DNA of 64,000 nt from Myxacorys chilensis ATA2-1-KO14 (GTDB taxonomy: Bacteria > Cyanobacteriota > Cyanobacteriia > Leptolyngbyales > Leptolyngbyaceae). The DNA lies in the NCBI GenBank assembly GCA_019359275.1, contig JAHHHP010000009.1, positions 38,334 through 102,333 on the forward strand, in the 5' to 3' direction. Below are positions 44,801 through 53,714 of the stretch, one piece after another (position 1 is the stretch's first letter; each line of letters begins with the position of its first letter). The notes beneath the pieces were generated by a model. It did not search any database. It saw only the letters and a list, made by a program, of their open reading frames with translations, and was not told the origin of the DNA. Both the position numbers and the translations under genes were made by a program.

Positions 44801-45435
44801 AAGGAATTCAACCTGAGTTTGTGCCCTATGTGTTTGAATACTTCCGGCAAGAAGACGGGGCGACGACCCGTAAGTTTGGTGGACTGGGACTAGGGTTAGC
44901 GATCGTGCGTCACCTCGTCGAACTGCATGGGGGCACAGTTAAGGCTGAAAGCTCCGGAGAAGGGCAGGGAGCAACGTTTGTAGTCCGGCTGCCGCTAATG
45001 CAGACGGCATCAAAAGCAAATCAGGACGAGCGACCGCCTGAGCAGCCTCTCGATTTGAATAACATCAGCATTCTCGTGGTGGATGATGAAACCGATTCTC
45101 GTGAATTGGTAGCGTTTCTGTTAGAGCAGCAAGGGGCACAGGTGAGAACCGCTGCTTCAGCCCACGAAGCCTTGATCGTTCTGACCCAATCAACGCCTGA
45201 TGTCCTGCTGAGTGACATCGGCATGCCAGATATGGATGGCTATATGTTGATCCAGCAGGTGAGAACGTTAACACCAGAACAAGGAGGGCAAATGCCAGCG
45301 ATCGCGCTAACGGCTTATGCTGGGGAAATGAATCAGCAACAGGCGCTGGCAGCAGGGTTCCAGAAACACCTTTCTAAACCAATAGAACCGCAGAGATTAA
45401 TTCAAATCATTTCTAGTCTGATTCGGTCTGCTTAG
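41872..45435 (+). CDS. Hybrid sensor histidine kinase with GAF and PAS domains
   Basis: A 1187-residue soluble sensor. In order: a GAF domain (about 50-210); PAS domains around 230-350, 370-490 and 500-620 (PAC marks such as DITDRRRSEDKRKQAE and DVTDRKQAEEVIRRSEEKYR); a second GAF-like domain (about 625-810, GLTSAALAINSALSVEEVLQ); HisKA with FLAVLSHELRSPLNPILGW; ATPase boxes NLLSNAVKFT, DTGKGI and GGLGLGLAIVRHLVELHGG; and a C-terminal receiver with Asp in DVLLSDIGMPDMDG. The open frame reaches back to a GTG at 41758, but that part belongs to the broken XRE gene; ATG 41872 with AGGACAGAG before it is preferred. No regulator is adjacent. Its C-terminal half is closely similar in layout to the kinase at 16466-20122. 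Confidence 0.92.
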   Translation: MTDRLQRSVPSGSSSSQNTTLGITEADVLMTAALASRPARQPDLAAEIQALQILAQQLTDDPQAMLKTLVGIVLDLTQAGTAGVSLLDAPNGESVFRWVAISAKPNSNGTAGAFANLEQTTTPGDFSLCGTTLRSNQPQLYAYPERYFTYLHHPQCPIVEGLIIPLCVNRQPLGTLWLLSHDEAHRFDLEDQRLMTRLAGFAAAALQSIQQVRQKVEDAPRSQEPAQDAAVALHQSQELSQQIFDSSGDCIKVLDLEGRLLFISRGGQALLCIEDINPCLNTFWTEFWEGADRQAATEAIARAKAGEVCTFQGYCPTMTGQPKWWDCKISPIRGIDGQVERLLCISRDITDRRRSEDKRKQAEENLRASEERFRLFITASSDMIYRMSADWSKMRYLKGKNFLASTETSSHMWLEKYILREDQPQVLTTIREAIRTKSTFELEHRIIRLDGTVGWTFSRAIPLLDAQGEIIEWFGAAGDVTDRKQAEEVIRRSEEKYRTLFESIDEGFCLIEVLFDETGNPNDYRFLEVNPAFEKHTGLVDAIGKTMRELVPQHDAHWFEIYGKIALTGVPARFENRADALGRFYDVYAFRVGEPHDRKVAILFKDISDRKQAEAEREQLLANERHYVHQMQGLTSAALAINSALSVEEVLQVITNQAVSIIGAHQSVTSLTIDQNWAQAINTIHLSDKYAQWRDYNAPTDGTGIYACVCHLNHSMRMTQDELEAHPGWRGFGKEADKHPPMRGWLAAPLVGRDGHNIGLMQLSDKYEGEFTEADESILVQLAQMASVAVENAQLYEAEQQARSTAEAAQEEAQAANRIKDEFLAVLSHELRSPLNPILGWSKLLQNGNLDATRTQHALKTIERNANLQSELIEDLLDVSRILQGKLSLTVSSVNLAVVIRAAMETMRLAAEAKSIQVEARLNPEVGNVSGDATRLQQVIWNLLSNAVKFTPAGGQVTVQLEQVENQAQITLSDTGKGIQPEFVPYVFEYFRQEDGATTRKFGGLGLGLAIVRHLVELHGGTVKAESSGEGQGATFVVRLPLMQTASKANQDERPPEQPLDLNNISILVVDDETDSRELVAFLLEQQGAQVRTAASAHEALIVLTQSTPDVLLSDIGMPDMDGYMLIQQVRTLTPEQGGQMPAIALTAYAGEMNQQQALAAGFQKHLSKPIEPQRLIQIISSLIRSA

Positions 45436-45450
45436 CGATCGCCGCAAATC

Positions 45451-45753
45451 TTGCAATTGCGATTACGCCGCATTTTTGATCCCTTCTTCACAACGAAAGA
45501 AATTGGCAAAGGTACAGGGCTGGGACTTTCGGCGGTGTTGGGCATTGTCAAGAGTCATGGTGGATTTATGGATGTTCAGAGCGAGGTTGGTAAAGGCAGC
45601 CAGTCTCAGGTATTTCTGCCCGCGAGCCAATCAATTGAGTCTCAAATTGATGATGAAGTTGAGCTACTGAGCGGGCAACAGGAATTGATTTTAGTGGTGG
45701 ATGATGAGGTTGCCATCTGCGAAGTTGCAATCGAAGCAATAGATACGTTTTGA
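45451..45753 (+). pseudogene. Hybrid histidine kinase fragment
   Basis: About 100 codons: [40 protein letters not shown] and [14 protein letters not shown] are the end of a HATPase domain of a different kinase subfamily. [19 protein letters not shown] is the first 20 or so residues of a receiver domain, then a stop. Both ends are missing. It lies 15 bases after the intact kinase gene and is probably a leftover of a deleted paralogue. Confidence 0.75.
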
Positions 45754-45837
45754 ACTACGTCACGTGTCATTGCGTCATCGCTGTCCGGATTTGATACGAG
45801 AATTAGAATGGACGAGATGTAGAGGTTGGACTTGAAT

Positions 45838-47598
45838 ATGGTAGCCCCCATCTCTGAAATAGTAATTTCGCATCATGCAACCAGCAACTCCTTTAGCCGA
45901 GGAGAAGATTACTACCACCGGAGCGCCGTGATCGATCTGGTGCAACGAGGCAATACGATTCACGCTGAAGTCGAAGGTAGTGAAGTTGCTCCATATCGTG
46001 TCAGTCTTCAGTTTGACTCCGGTGGCATCACCTCGGTTCGGTGTACCTGTCCTTACGACTATGAAGGCTGGTGTAAACATATTGTGGCAGCGGCATTGAC
46101 CTGGGTGCGGCAACCGGATCGACTTGAACTTCGACCTACGTTACCACAACTATTAGACCGACTGGATCACGTGCAAACGCAGCGATTGGTGCAGGCATTG
46201 GTGGCAGAACAGCCAGAACTGATTGATGCAGTCGATTGCCAGGTGATGCTGATGTCGAATCCTGCTTCACCCACGCAAACGGCCACGCCTCAGCGCCAAT
46301 CGACGCTGGATGTGGCTCCCTTCCGACGGCAAGTGAAACAGATCTTACGAGAAGGTGTGCGATCGCTGGAGGAGGGCTATGAAGATGATCCATTCACCGA
46401 TGACTTGTTGGGCATTATTGAAAAAGCACAGGCATTTGCGAGAAATGAAGATGGGAATAGTGCAATTTCCATTCTGGAAGCAATCACCGCTGTTTGTGTA
46501 GACGAATGGGATGACATCCAAGATTATGGGGGAGATTCCTTTCCGATTGCCGAGTCGCTGAACGAAGCTTGGACAGAAGCCATTTTGAGCGCGGATCTCT
46601 CGCCACCCGAAGCTGTCGATCTGCGGGTGATGTTAGAGGAATGGCAAGATGCGTTGGATAGCGATTTTTCGATGAGCTTAGCAGCATTGCAGCAAGGATG
46701 GACTGATCCAGACCTGCAACGGGCACTGCAAGGCAACGGCTATGCTGATCCAGAACGGTTGAATTCCCCGTTTGCTCAAGAACTGGCATTGATTCGGCTA
46801 CAAATATTGAATCGGCAAGAACGGCAGACCGAGTATTTGAACCTGGCTCGAACAGAAGGATTGATGGCGCAATATCTCACTCGATTAGCGGAAATCGGCA
46901 ACATCGACGAAGCGATGACTGTGGCACGCGATCGTATGACCACAGCAGAAGAAGCATTTGCCCTGGCAAAAACCTTACGAGAACAGAATTATTTGTCCGA
47001 AGCGTTGACCATTGCTCAAGCTGGACTGCCCTTACCCGGAAATTGTCGATATGCTATGGCAAGTTGGACGAGTGAACTGGCAGAGGGGCTAGGAAATCGA
47101 GAAGCTGCACTAGATGCCAGTGTTCTCACCTTTAAGCTTCGCCCTAGTTTTCCAGAGTATCAACGGGTGGCGCATCTCGCCGTCGCTCAGTGGGAGGGCA
47201 TTAAATCAGACTTGCTGAAAACCCTGCGTCAGTTTCAGGACTGGCAAGCGAGGGAAGCAAAGGTAGACATTTTCCTGCATGAAGGATTGCTGGATGACGC
47301 CATTGAAGTGGTGCGATCTGACCATTACTACCGCTCCGAGTTAGTGCATCGCGTTATGCAAGCAGCAGTGTTCACCCATGCTGATTGGGTCATTCAGGCG
47401 GCACTCGAACGGGCAGAACCAATTATGGAGCAAGGCAAAGCCGATCGCTACCAGGAAGCGGTGCAATGGTTGCAGCAGGCAAAAGCGGCTTACATTCAAT
47501 CAGAGCAGCAATCAGTTTGGATGATTTATTTCAATCAATTGCAGTCTAACCACGCCCGCAAGCGTAAACTCATGGATTTATTCAAGCAATTACTGTAA
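45838..47598 (+). CDS. SWIM zinc-finger family protein
   Basis: A 586-residue soluble protein. The SWIM motif CxCx(n)CxH is visible as RCTCPYDYEGWCKHIVAAAL (about residues 63-82), preceded by the usual N-terminal strand region (GEDYYHRSAVIDLVQRGNTI, HAEVEGSEVAPYRVSLQF). The long C-terminal part is helical and resembles TPR-like or alpha-solenoid repeats (EIGNIDEAMTVARDRMTTAEEAF, EQNYLSEALTIAQAGLPLPG). SWIM proteins bind nucleic acid or protein partners; bacterial members of this layout have no settled function and sometimes travel with SNF2 helicases or MoxR-VWA genes, none of which is here. The ATG at 45838 is preferred over a TTG four codons upstream. Confidence 0.9.
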   Translation: MVAPISEIVISHHATSNSFSRGEDYYHRSAVIDLVQRGNTIHAEVEGSEVAPYRVSLQFDSGGITSVRCTCPYDYEGWCKHIVAAALTWVRQPDRLELRPTLPQLLDRLDHVQTQRLVQALVAEQPELIDAVDCQVMLMSNPASPTQTATPQRQSTLDVAPFRRQVKQILREGVRSLEEGYEDDPFTDDLLGIIEKAQAFARNEDGNSAISILEAITAVCVDEWDDIQDYGGDSFPIAESLNEAWTEAILSADLSPPEAVDLRVMLEEWQDALDSDFSMSLAALQQGWTDPDLQRALQGNGYADPERLNSPFAQELALIRLQILNRQERQTEYLNLARTEGLMAQYLTRLAEIGNIDEAMTVARDRMTTAEEAFALAKTLREQNYLSEALTIAQAGLPLPGNCRYAMASWTSELAEGLGNREAALDASVLTFKLRPSFPEYQRVAHLAVAQWEGIKSDLLKTLRQFQDWQAREAKVDIFLHEGLLDDAIEVVRSDHYYRSELVHRVMQAAVFTHADWVIQAALERAEPIMEQGKADRYQEAVQWLQQAKAAYIQSEQQSVWMIYFNQLQSNHARKRKLMDLFKQLL

Positions 47599-47760
47599 TA
47601 CACGATGGCGAATGGGATTTACCTAAAAAAATGGTGTAAGGGTGTGATGCGTTGGCAAAATAGGAACCGACATCATGTAAAAATTCTCCCTCTCTTACTG
47701 CAACCTCTTTGACTGCCAAGTTATGGGTCTGCAAAGCTCCAATCTCTCCCTATCATTTGT

Positions 47761-47862
47761 CTGATTGCAGCTGAATTTCTCTCTCAAGTCAGCAATCAAA
47801 TTGCAGCAGTGACCATTCCGATTTTGATGCTGCAATTTACTCACCCTGCGGTTTGCGAAGCA
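47761..47862 (+). pseudogene. Possible MFS transporter N-terminal remnant
   Basis: One frame reads LIAAEFLSQVSNQIAAVTIP and ILMLQFTHPAV, close to the first membrane helix of macrolide-efflux-type MFS transporters (for example the pattern SQ[VL]GNQ[IM]x[AT][VI]A[IL]P). The likeness fades after that and no complete gene is present. The rest of the 47599-48143 gap holds nothing that I can identify. Confidence 0.35.
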
Positions 47863-48143
47863 AGGTCCCCTGGTATATTAAGAGTGTGGCAGCATGATTA
47901 CCAATTGTATTAGCTGCATTTGTGGAATGTATTCACTGGGTTGGTTCAGGATTCAGTGCAATTTGGTTCCCATCGGATCGTGATTCCAATTTAATTCACC
48001 CAATTTGATTCACTAATGCGACTGATCCTTTAGATCTGAATCAATTCCTTTGGCTCTGAGTCAATGATGAAGCCCAAATCACAAGAATCTGAAACAAATT
48101 TTGTATCATGATGCTGTATTCCTCAATCGGCTTCAGATTCTCC

Positions 48144-48743
48144 ATGTCTTCCTCAACTTCGACCTCTTCAGACTTTATCTCGGTACTCGATCAGGCTGCA
48201 CTTGCCTTTCGTAGCAGAGAAGTCAGTCGCCCGGCGGCTGAGGATGTTGTAAATGCGCTATTGCAGACTGAGAAAGCAGCAAAACAACGCCCGTTAGACT
48301 ACTCATTGATGCAATTGCAGGGACAGTGGCAACTCTGTTTTGCAACAGGGACGCGCAAAATTCGCCAAGGCGGAATCAGGCTCAAACAAGGGTACTATGT
48401 GCCTAAAATTGTATCGGCTCACATTTCGTTCGACACAGATGAATCTGGAGCAGCAACGATTGGAAATCAGGCGCAGCTTGGGTTCTTGCAGCTTAACCTA
48501 TCAGGACCTGCGCGTTACCAAAGGAAAAAGAATTTGTTAATGTTTGAGTTCACCCAACTCCAGCTTCGGTTGGGCAGGACATCTCTTTACAGGGGCACGA
48601 TCCGGGGTGGAGATGCTAAAGAAAAAGCCTTTGCTCAAACGTCGATCGCAAAGCTGCCCTTCTTTGCATTCTTTCTGATAACTGAGAACTTTATTGCTGC
48701 TCGTGGACGCGGAGGCGGACTCGCGCTTTGGGTCAAATCCTAG
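48144..48743 (+). CDS. Fibrillin/plastid-lipid-associated-like protein
   Basis: A 199-residue protein. After a helical start (ISVLDQAALAFRSREVSRPA then VNALLQTEKAAKQRPLDYSL) comes LQGQWQLCFATGTRKIRQGG, similar to the opening strand of the PAP/fibrillin lipocalin-like domain. A series of beta strands follows (AQLGFLQLNLSGPARYQRKK; LLMFEFTQLQLRLGRTSLYR), ending FFAFFLITENFIAARGRGGG, the typical last strand. In cyanobacteria and plastids such proteins associate with thylakoid lipids or quinones. No signal peptide is seen. The open frame begins at 48108; ATG 48144 fits the family better. It stands alone. Confidence 0.72.
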   Translation: MSSSTSTSSDFISVLDQAALAFRSREVSRPAAEDVVNALLQTEKAAKQRPLDYSLMQLQGQWQLCFATGTRKIRQGGIRLKQGYYVPKIVSAHISFDTDESGAATIGNQAQLGFLQLNLSGPARYQRKKNLLMFEFTQLQLRLGRTSLYRGTIRGGDAKEKAFAQTSIAKLPFFAFFLITENFIAARGRGGGLALWVKS

Positions 48744-49006
48744 ACAATGTGCAACGGAAGTTGATTAGCTCCTAGAGTGCAATGCAGTTTATCGAGAGGC
48801 ACGAGTTTAGAAGCTCCATCCAAGTTGCTATGAGGACTCAAGAATGGGCGGTTGTCGAAGCCTTGAGCCTTTTCTGCACAGTAATCTAGCACATCAGCCT
48901 AGTGGACATCTGTATAGTTAGCTGAACGGATTGCTCCTCTAAAACGGTCTAATCCTCTAAGATGAGAGCGAAGCTTTGTCTTGGAGGCTGAAGAGCAACT
49001 GTGGAT

Positions 49007-50497
49007 ATGTCTGACACTTCTAACCCTTCTGTGCCTCGCAAGTCTAGCCAAACGGAGCATACGCTATCGCTTCCTGATAAATCACTGCCCTACGTTGCCC
49101 TAGCCGAGTGGCAAACGCTGTTTGATCAAGAAAAGCCGATCGCTGAGATGTTTCATGTTGCTTATCTCGCCCAAACCGACGACGGCTCGCCGCGATCGCT
49201 GACCTTCGTCTTTAATGGCGGACCCGGTGCTGCTTCAGCTTATCTCCACATGGGAGCCTTGGGTCCTAAGCGCATCCACTTTGGTGCCAACGGAAGTTTG
49301 CCAAAACCCCCCGTTCGACTAGAAGAGAATGTTGAAAGCTGGTTGAGCTTCACAGACTTGGTATTTATTGATCCGATTGGCACGGGCTTTAGTCGTAGCT
49401 TGCCGCGACCCAAAGACACGTCAGAGAAGACTGATGAAACGAAGCCAAACGAGGCAGATAAACCCAAAGAGAAAGAATTTTGGGAAGTTGATCGAGACTT
49501 GAAATCATTAGGAGAGTTCATTCAGCGCTTTCTGTCGCGTCATAAGCGATGGCTATCCCCCATTTTCATTGCCGGTGAAAGTTATGGAGGGTTTCGAGTG
49601 GCACGGCTCGCTCGCAAGCTTCAGCAAGAATTTGGCGTCGGTCTTTCGGGAGCAATCCTGATTTCCCCAGCGTTAGAGTTTAGTCTTTTGGGTGGAACTG
49701 ACTATAACCTTGCGGCTTGGGCAACGCTGCTGCCGTCTTTGGCGGCTGCCGCTGCTCATCACGATCGCGCTCGATGGGCAGGAGAACCGGGAGACTTGCA
49801 AGCCCACACAAGTGCCGCAGAGCAGTTTGCCCGCAAGACGCTGATTCCGTTGCTGGCAATGGGAGACACCTTCTCGCCGGATGAACGACAGACCGCTTAT
49901 CAGCAGCTATCAGAGTTGCTGGGTTTGCCGATGACGCTAGTTGAGCGACAGGCAGGCCGTGTCAGCATCGAAGTCTTTTCGAGAGAACTGTTGCGAGATC
50001 AACAGCGAATTGTGGGATTGTATGATGCTTCAATTACTGCGATCGATCCCTTTCCCGATCGCGTCAGTTACGAAGGCATTGATCCCACGCTTGACGGACT
50101 CGATCGACTGTTCACTGGAGCCATCAACAGTCACTTGCGCGATACGTTGGGTGTTGAGACCGACTTGTCTTACCACTTGCTCAACTTGGAAACCTTCAAA
50201 GCCTGGAACTTTGACCTTAAAGGCGCATTGGATCTAGGTTCTATCGATGATTTGCGGGTGGGAATGACGTTAAACCCCTACATGCAGGTGTACATCTCGC
50301 ATGGGTTATTTGATTTAGTCACGCCCTATTTCGCCTCAAACTATCTCGCCGATCTAATGAAACTCAATCCTGAGATTCGCCCAAATTTGACGCTAAAACA
50401 CTATCAAGGTGGGCATATGTTTTACACGTGGGCGCGATCGCGACAGCAATGGTTTACTGAAATGACTGCCTTTTATCAAGCTGCAACAGTCGTTTGA
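49007..50497 (+). CDS. S10 family serine carboxypeptidase
   Basis: A 496-residue alpha/beta-hydrolase peptidase. Family signatures: VFNGGPGAASAYLHMGALGP (oxyanion region), FTDLVFIDPIGTGFSRSL, the nucleophile Ser in IAGESYGGFRVARLARKLQ, Asp in HGLFDLVTPYFASN and His in YQGGHMFYTWARSR. It lacks a signal peptide, like other bacterial members of the group, and is therefore probably cytoplasmic. A GTG two codons upstream (49001) is an alternative start and has the better-placed GGAG. S10 enzymes release C-terminal residues from peptides; substrates are unknown here. No operon partner. Confidence 0.88.
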   Translation: MSDTSNPSVPRKSSQTEHTLSLPDKSLPYVALAEWQTLFDQEKPIAEMFHVAYLAQTDDGSPRSLTFVFNGGPGAASAYLHMGALGPKRIHFGANGSLPKPPVRLEENVESWLSFTDLVFIDPIGTGFSRSLPRPKDTSEKTDETKPNEADKPKEKEFWEVDRDLKSLGEFIQRFLSRHKRWLSPIFIAGESYGGFRVARLARKLQQEFGVGLSGAILISPALEFSLLGGTDYNLAAWATLLPSLAAAAAHHDRARWAGEPGDLQAHTSAAEQFARKTLIPLLAMGDTFSPDERQTAYQQLSELLGLPMTLVERQAGRVSIEVFSRELLRDQQRIVGLYDASITAIDPFPDRVSYEGIDPTLDGLDRLFTGAINSHLRDTLGVETDLSYHLLNLETFKAWNFDLKGALDLGSIDDLRVGMTLNPYMQVYISHGLFDLVTPYFASNYLADLMKLNPEIRPNLTLKHYQGGHMFYTWARSRQQWFTEMTAFYQAATVV

Positions 50498-50534
50498 TGC
50501 CAAAATTATCCCTTCGGTTCAGGTTCACCGCCAC

Positions 50535-50687
50535 ATGGCGTTATTGGCAGGTCGAACGATCGTATTTGCAAGTCGTTTGTTAGCAGAGCGACTAATTGAC
50601 TTAGGGTATGTGAAGAGACTTGCAGAGTCACTTGAGGCTACGACAGAGGCGCACAGCCTTAGGACATTTTTAGGACAATTGCTGTAA
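50535..50687 (+). CDS. Short open frame, possibly a gene remnant
   Basis: A 50-codon frame (MALLAGRTIVFASRLLAERL, IDLGYVKRLAESLEATTEAH, SLRTFLGQLL) 37 bases after the S10 peptidase stop. The composition is protein-like, but there is no ribosome site and I recognise no family. It could be the end of a decayed gene. Confidence 0.25.
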   Translation: MALLAGRTIVFASRLLAERLIDLGYVKRLAESLEATTEAHSLRTFLGQLL

Positions 50688-50738
50688 GCTCAAACGGAAG
50701 TCGCTTGAAACCAGGAATATTAAAGACTTCTGTTAGAA

Positions 50739-50810
50739 AGCGGGTAACGCGATTCGAACGCGCGACATTCACCTTGGCAAGGTGACGCTCTACCACTGAG
50801 CTATACCCGC
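50739..50810 (-). tRNA. tRNA-Gly (GCC)
   Basis: On the minus strand: acceptor arm GCGGGTA pairing with TACCCGC, D arm GCTC/GAGC, anticodon stem TCACC/GGTGA with loop TTGCCAA (anticodon GCC), and T arm GCGCG/CGCGT around TTCGAAT (one G-T pair). The discriminator is T. The 3' CCA is not encoded. There are 72 bases in total. Confidence 0.97.
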
Positions 50811-51097
50811 ATTTGCTACGTTTATTACTATGCCCGATTCAAACCGAGATGTCAAGCCTTGCAGATAATCTTCAGACACGACGCTAACAGCTTTGGGGAC
50901 TTGGTTACTGCTGGATCAATCGGCAACTAGAAGGCATCCACGGGTTCAGTTTAACCGCTTAATGACAGCTTAGAGGCTGCTCTCCACTTGCACAGCGCCT
51001 AGAACTCTCTTTCTCTTATGGCAAAGTTTCGAGGCTAAGATCCAAAAGGATAGATCATGCTTCTATCATGACATTACTATTGATTCTGTAGCACCTC

Positions 51098-51622
51098 ATG
51101 GTTCAGTACACACTTGCTCAAAGCCCCGAAATTATTCTGACCGTTCCTGGTAAAGATTCGTCTAAAGCCCGTGAAAAGGCGATGGATCAATTAATGGAAT
51201 TAATGGACGAGGGAAAACTACCGACCGATTTAGCGGATGGATTTGGTCCCAAAAACTTCATTGAGATCAAAGATCCAACCGGGATTAATGCAGGGCGCAA
51301 TTCTGCCGGAACTGCATCGGACAATGAGGATTCTATCAATCAAGCCGTTCAAATTCTGAGCGCTCTGGCAACGCTTAAGCTCAAGGCTCAGGAGAGTCGC
51401 ACTGAAGCGCTGCAAGTTCGCCAGCACATTGATGTGCTGTTTACGGATGATTTAGTGACTGAAGAAGAAATCAATCAACTTAAAGAAGGCTTCAAAGTTT
51501 TGAAAAACTATGCTCAAACTAATCTGCGCTATCGAGATGCTCGTGCTCAAGCAGAAGACGCTCGCACTGTGTTAGACACGGCTTTACAGTCCTCTGAGCC
51601 AGAGAGTAAGAAGAACGTGTAG
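51098..51622 (+). CDS. Conserved hypothetical protein, coiled-coil rich
   Basis: A 174-residue acidic soluble protein of no family I can name. It starts MVQYTLAQSPEIILTVPGKD and has a helical region DQLMELMDEGKLPTDLADGF, the FGPKNFIEIKDPTG segment, then long helices (AVQILSALATLKLKAQESRT; EEEINQLKEGFKVLKNYAQT; ARAQAEDARTVLDTAL) with heptad character. There are no membrane segments and no catalytic motif. It may be a structural or regulatory protein. It stands alone, and a strong hairpin follows its stop. Confidence 0.75.
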   Translation: MVQYTLAQSPEIILTVPGKDSSKAREKAMDQLMELMDEGKLPTDLADGFGPKNFIEIKDPTGINAGRNSAGTASDNEDSINQAVQILSALATLKLKAQESRTEALQVRQHIDVLFTDDLVTEEEINQLKEGFKVLKNYAQTNLRYRDARAQAEDARTVLDTALQSSEPESKKNV

Positions 51623-51638
51623 AAGGGGCACTGTTCTT

Positions 51639-51662
51639 AGCGACTCGACTTCTTGAGTCGCT
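51639..51662. terminator. Hairpin after the coiled-coil protein gene
   Basis: AGCGACTC and GAGTCGCT form a perfect 8-bp stem with an 8-base loop, 17 bases after the stop codon. No T run follows, so it may be an mRNA end-protecting stem or a weak terminator. The rest of the gap to 51933 holds nothing recognised. Confidence 0.5.
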
Positions 51663-51933
51663 GAACGATGTGATCATCTAGCTCTTGAACGAGAACGCCT
51701 TGTTTGAATTCCTCACCTGATCCTGAAATCGTCGCTGGGCAAATTGGTTAAAATTGGTCTGCCTTGAGGAGTGAGAAATCTAGTTGGCGCGATCGCTTCA
51801 TTGCTGCATCCTCACTAACCGCGATCGCACATCCGGTAATTCATAGAATTGACAGTCGTGTAACAGCCGGTAATCTGCCTATTCATTACGGTCTAGATGA
51901 TGACCGACTGTCACTCCTAGACCTCCCCACTCG

Positions 51934-53661
51934 CTAATACTTCCGCTCTTGCGGTTCAAATTGATTGATTACAACGGGCATGTAATTGATATCAATCCCG
52001 GCGGGTGAGTAGTATGCCAACGTATGTTTGAGAAAACTCTGATCGTCTCGCTGCGTATAGTCTTCACGACAGTGAGAGCCTCGGCTTTCTTTGCGGTTGA
52101 GGGCAGACGAGAGAATCATTTCTCCAACGACAAAGAGCGATCGCAGTTCCATCGCCTCAATCAGTTCGGTATTCCAGGTTTTGCCTTTGTCATCGACGCG
52201 GACATGAGCATATTTTTTCTGAAGTTCGCGGAGTTGAACCAGTCCTTCTTGCATGGTCGCTTCGGTGCGAAACACGCCGCAATGATCGGTCATGCAGTCT
52301 TGATAGGCTTGCCGAACCTGGTGAATACGGTATTCTCCGGGCTGGTCTATCAGCGATTGGAGTTGAGTGTTAGCGTCTTGAATGTAGCGCTCAGCATTGA
52401 CTTCAGGTAATTTACGATTTTCGACATAGCGCGCGATCGCGGCTCCAGTTCTGCGCCCATAAACTACACATTCCAACAGCGAGTTACTGCCCAACCGATT
52501 CGCACCATGCACCGACACACACGACGTTTCACCTGCCGCGAAGAAACCTTCGACCAATTCATCGGCGCTGCTTCTGACTTGTCCATCGGTGTTGACCGGA
52601 ATGCCGCCCATCGAATAGTGAACAGTTGGACGAACGGGCATCGGCTGATACACTGCATCAACCCCCACCAATCGATGGGCTTCTTCCCAGCAGAAAGGCA
52701 CGCGGCTCATAATTTTCTCTTTGCCCATGTGGCGCAGATCGAGATAGACAAAGACACCGCCAGCTGACCCATCTGGTTTTATGCCGCGTCCTGCTCGAAT
52801 TTCGTAGGTGATAGCGCGGGAGGTAATGTCTCGGGGGGCAAGCTCCATACGGCTGGGCGCATAGTTTGCCATGAAGCGATCGCCGTCGCTGTTAATCAGA
52901 TACGCACCTTCTCCGCGCACCGCTTCTGAAATCAAGACGCCCACAGGATACAGTCCTGTGGGATGGAACTGCACAAACTCCATGTCTTCAAGCGGTAAGC
53001 CGGCCATTGCGGTCATTGCCAGACCGTCACCTGTGGAGGCGTAATCGTTGGAGGTGGTGTTGTAAACGCGTCCGTAGCCTCCGGTGGCAAACATCACGGC
53101 TTTGGCGCGAATCACTTCAACTTGACCGTTGAGCAAGTGATAGAGAACGACCCCTTTTGCCTGTCCGTCTTCCAAAATCAGGCGCATGACGTACCATTCT
53201 TCGTACACCTTGACGCCGTATTTCATCAAGTTGCAGATCAATTCGTGCAGAATCGCGTGTCCGGTCTTATCTGCCGCATAGCAGGTGCGGTTGTGCGAAT
53301 GTCCGCCGAATGCGCGTTGGGCAATCCGTCCGTCGGGTAAGCGGGAGAACAACACGCCCATATGTTCGAGATCGATCACAACATCGGGCGCTTCTTGCGT
53401 CAAAATTGCCACGGCATCTTGGTCGGCTAAATAGTCCGAACCCTTGACCGTATCAAAGGCGTGGGCTTCCCAAGAATCTGTTTCATCGACATTTTTGAGC
53501 GTTGCTGCCATTCCCCCTTGGGCCGCCACCGAGTGCGATCGTATTGGGTGAGTCTTGGCAACCACGGCCACGCTCAAGCTCGGATTGGTACGGGCAATTT
53601 CTAGGGCAGCACGAGAACCAGCTAAGCCACCGCCAACAATAATTACGTCGTGATCGATCAT
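51934..53661 (-). CDS. sdhA: Succinate dehydrogenase/fumarate reductase flavoprotein subunit
   Basis: A 575-residue FAD enzyme that oxidises succinate to fumarate at the membrane and passes electrons to the quinone pool. Seen: the dinucleotide fold VIIVGGGLAGSRAALEIA, RSHSVAAQGGMAATLKN (His that carries FAD in covalent members), the active-site segment FGGHSHNRTCYAADKTGHAI, ATGGYGRVY, EFVQFHPTGLYP, VHYSMGGIPVN and HGANRLGSNSLLECVVYGRR. The length matches this type of SdhA. No sdhB or anchor gene is next to it, which is usual in cyanobacteria. It is upstream, on the same strand, of nothing obviously related; the next gene is 53 bases away and also on the minus strand. Confidence 0.93.
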   Translation of the reverse strand: MIDHDVIIVGGGLAGSRAALEIARTNPSLSVAVVAKTHPIRSHSVAAQGGMAATLKNVDETDSWEAHAFDTVKGSDYLADQDAVAILTQEAPDVVIDLEHMGVLFSRLPDGRIAQRAFGGHSHNRTCYAADKTGHAILHELICNLMKYGVKVYEEWYVMRLILEDGQAKGVVLYHLLNGQVEVIRAKAVMFATGGYGRVYNTTSNDYASTGDGLAMTAMAGLPLEDMEFVQFHPTGLYPVGVLISEAVRGEGAYLINSDGDRFMANYAPSRMELAPRDITSRAITYEIRAGRGIKPDGSAGGVFVYLDLRHMGKEKIMSRVPFCWEEAHRLVGVDAVYQPMPVRPTVHYSMGGIPVNTDGQVRSSADELVEGFFAAGETSCVSVHGANRLGSNSLLECVVYGRRTGAAIARYVENRKLPEVNAERYIQDANTQLQSLIDQPGEYRIHQVRQAYQDCMTDHCGVFRTEATMQEGLVQLRELQKKYAHVRVDDKGKTWNTELIEAMELRSLFVVGEMILSSALNRKESRGSHCREDYTQRDDQSFLKHTLAYYSPAGIDINYMPVVINQFEPQERKY

Positions 53662-53714
53662 GGGTATGTCATCGGGCTAGATTACTTCTATTCTCGCTCG
53701 ATTTTGAGATTCGC

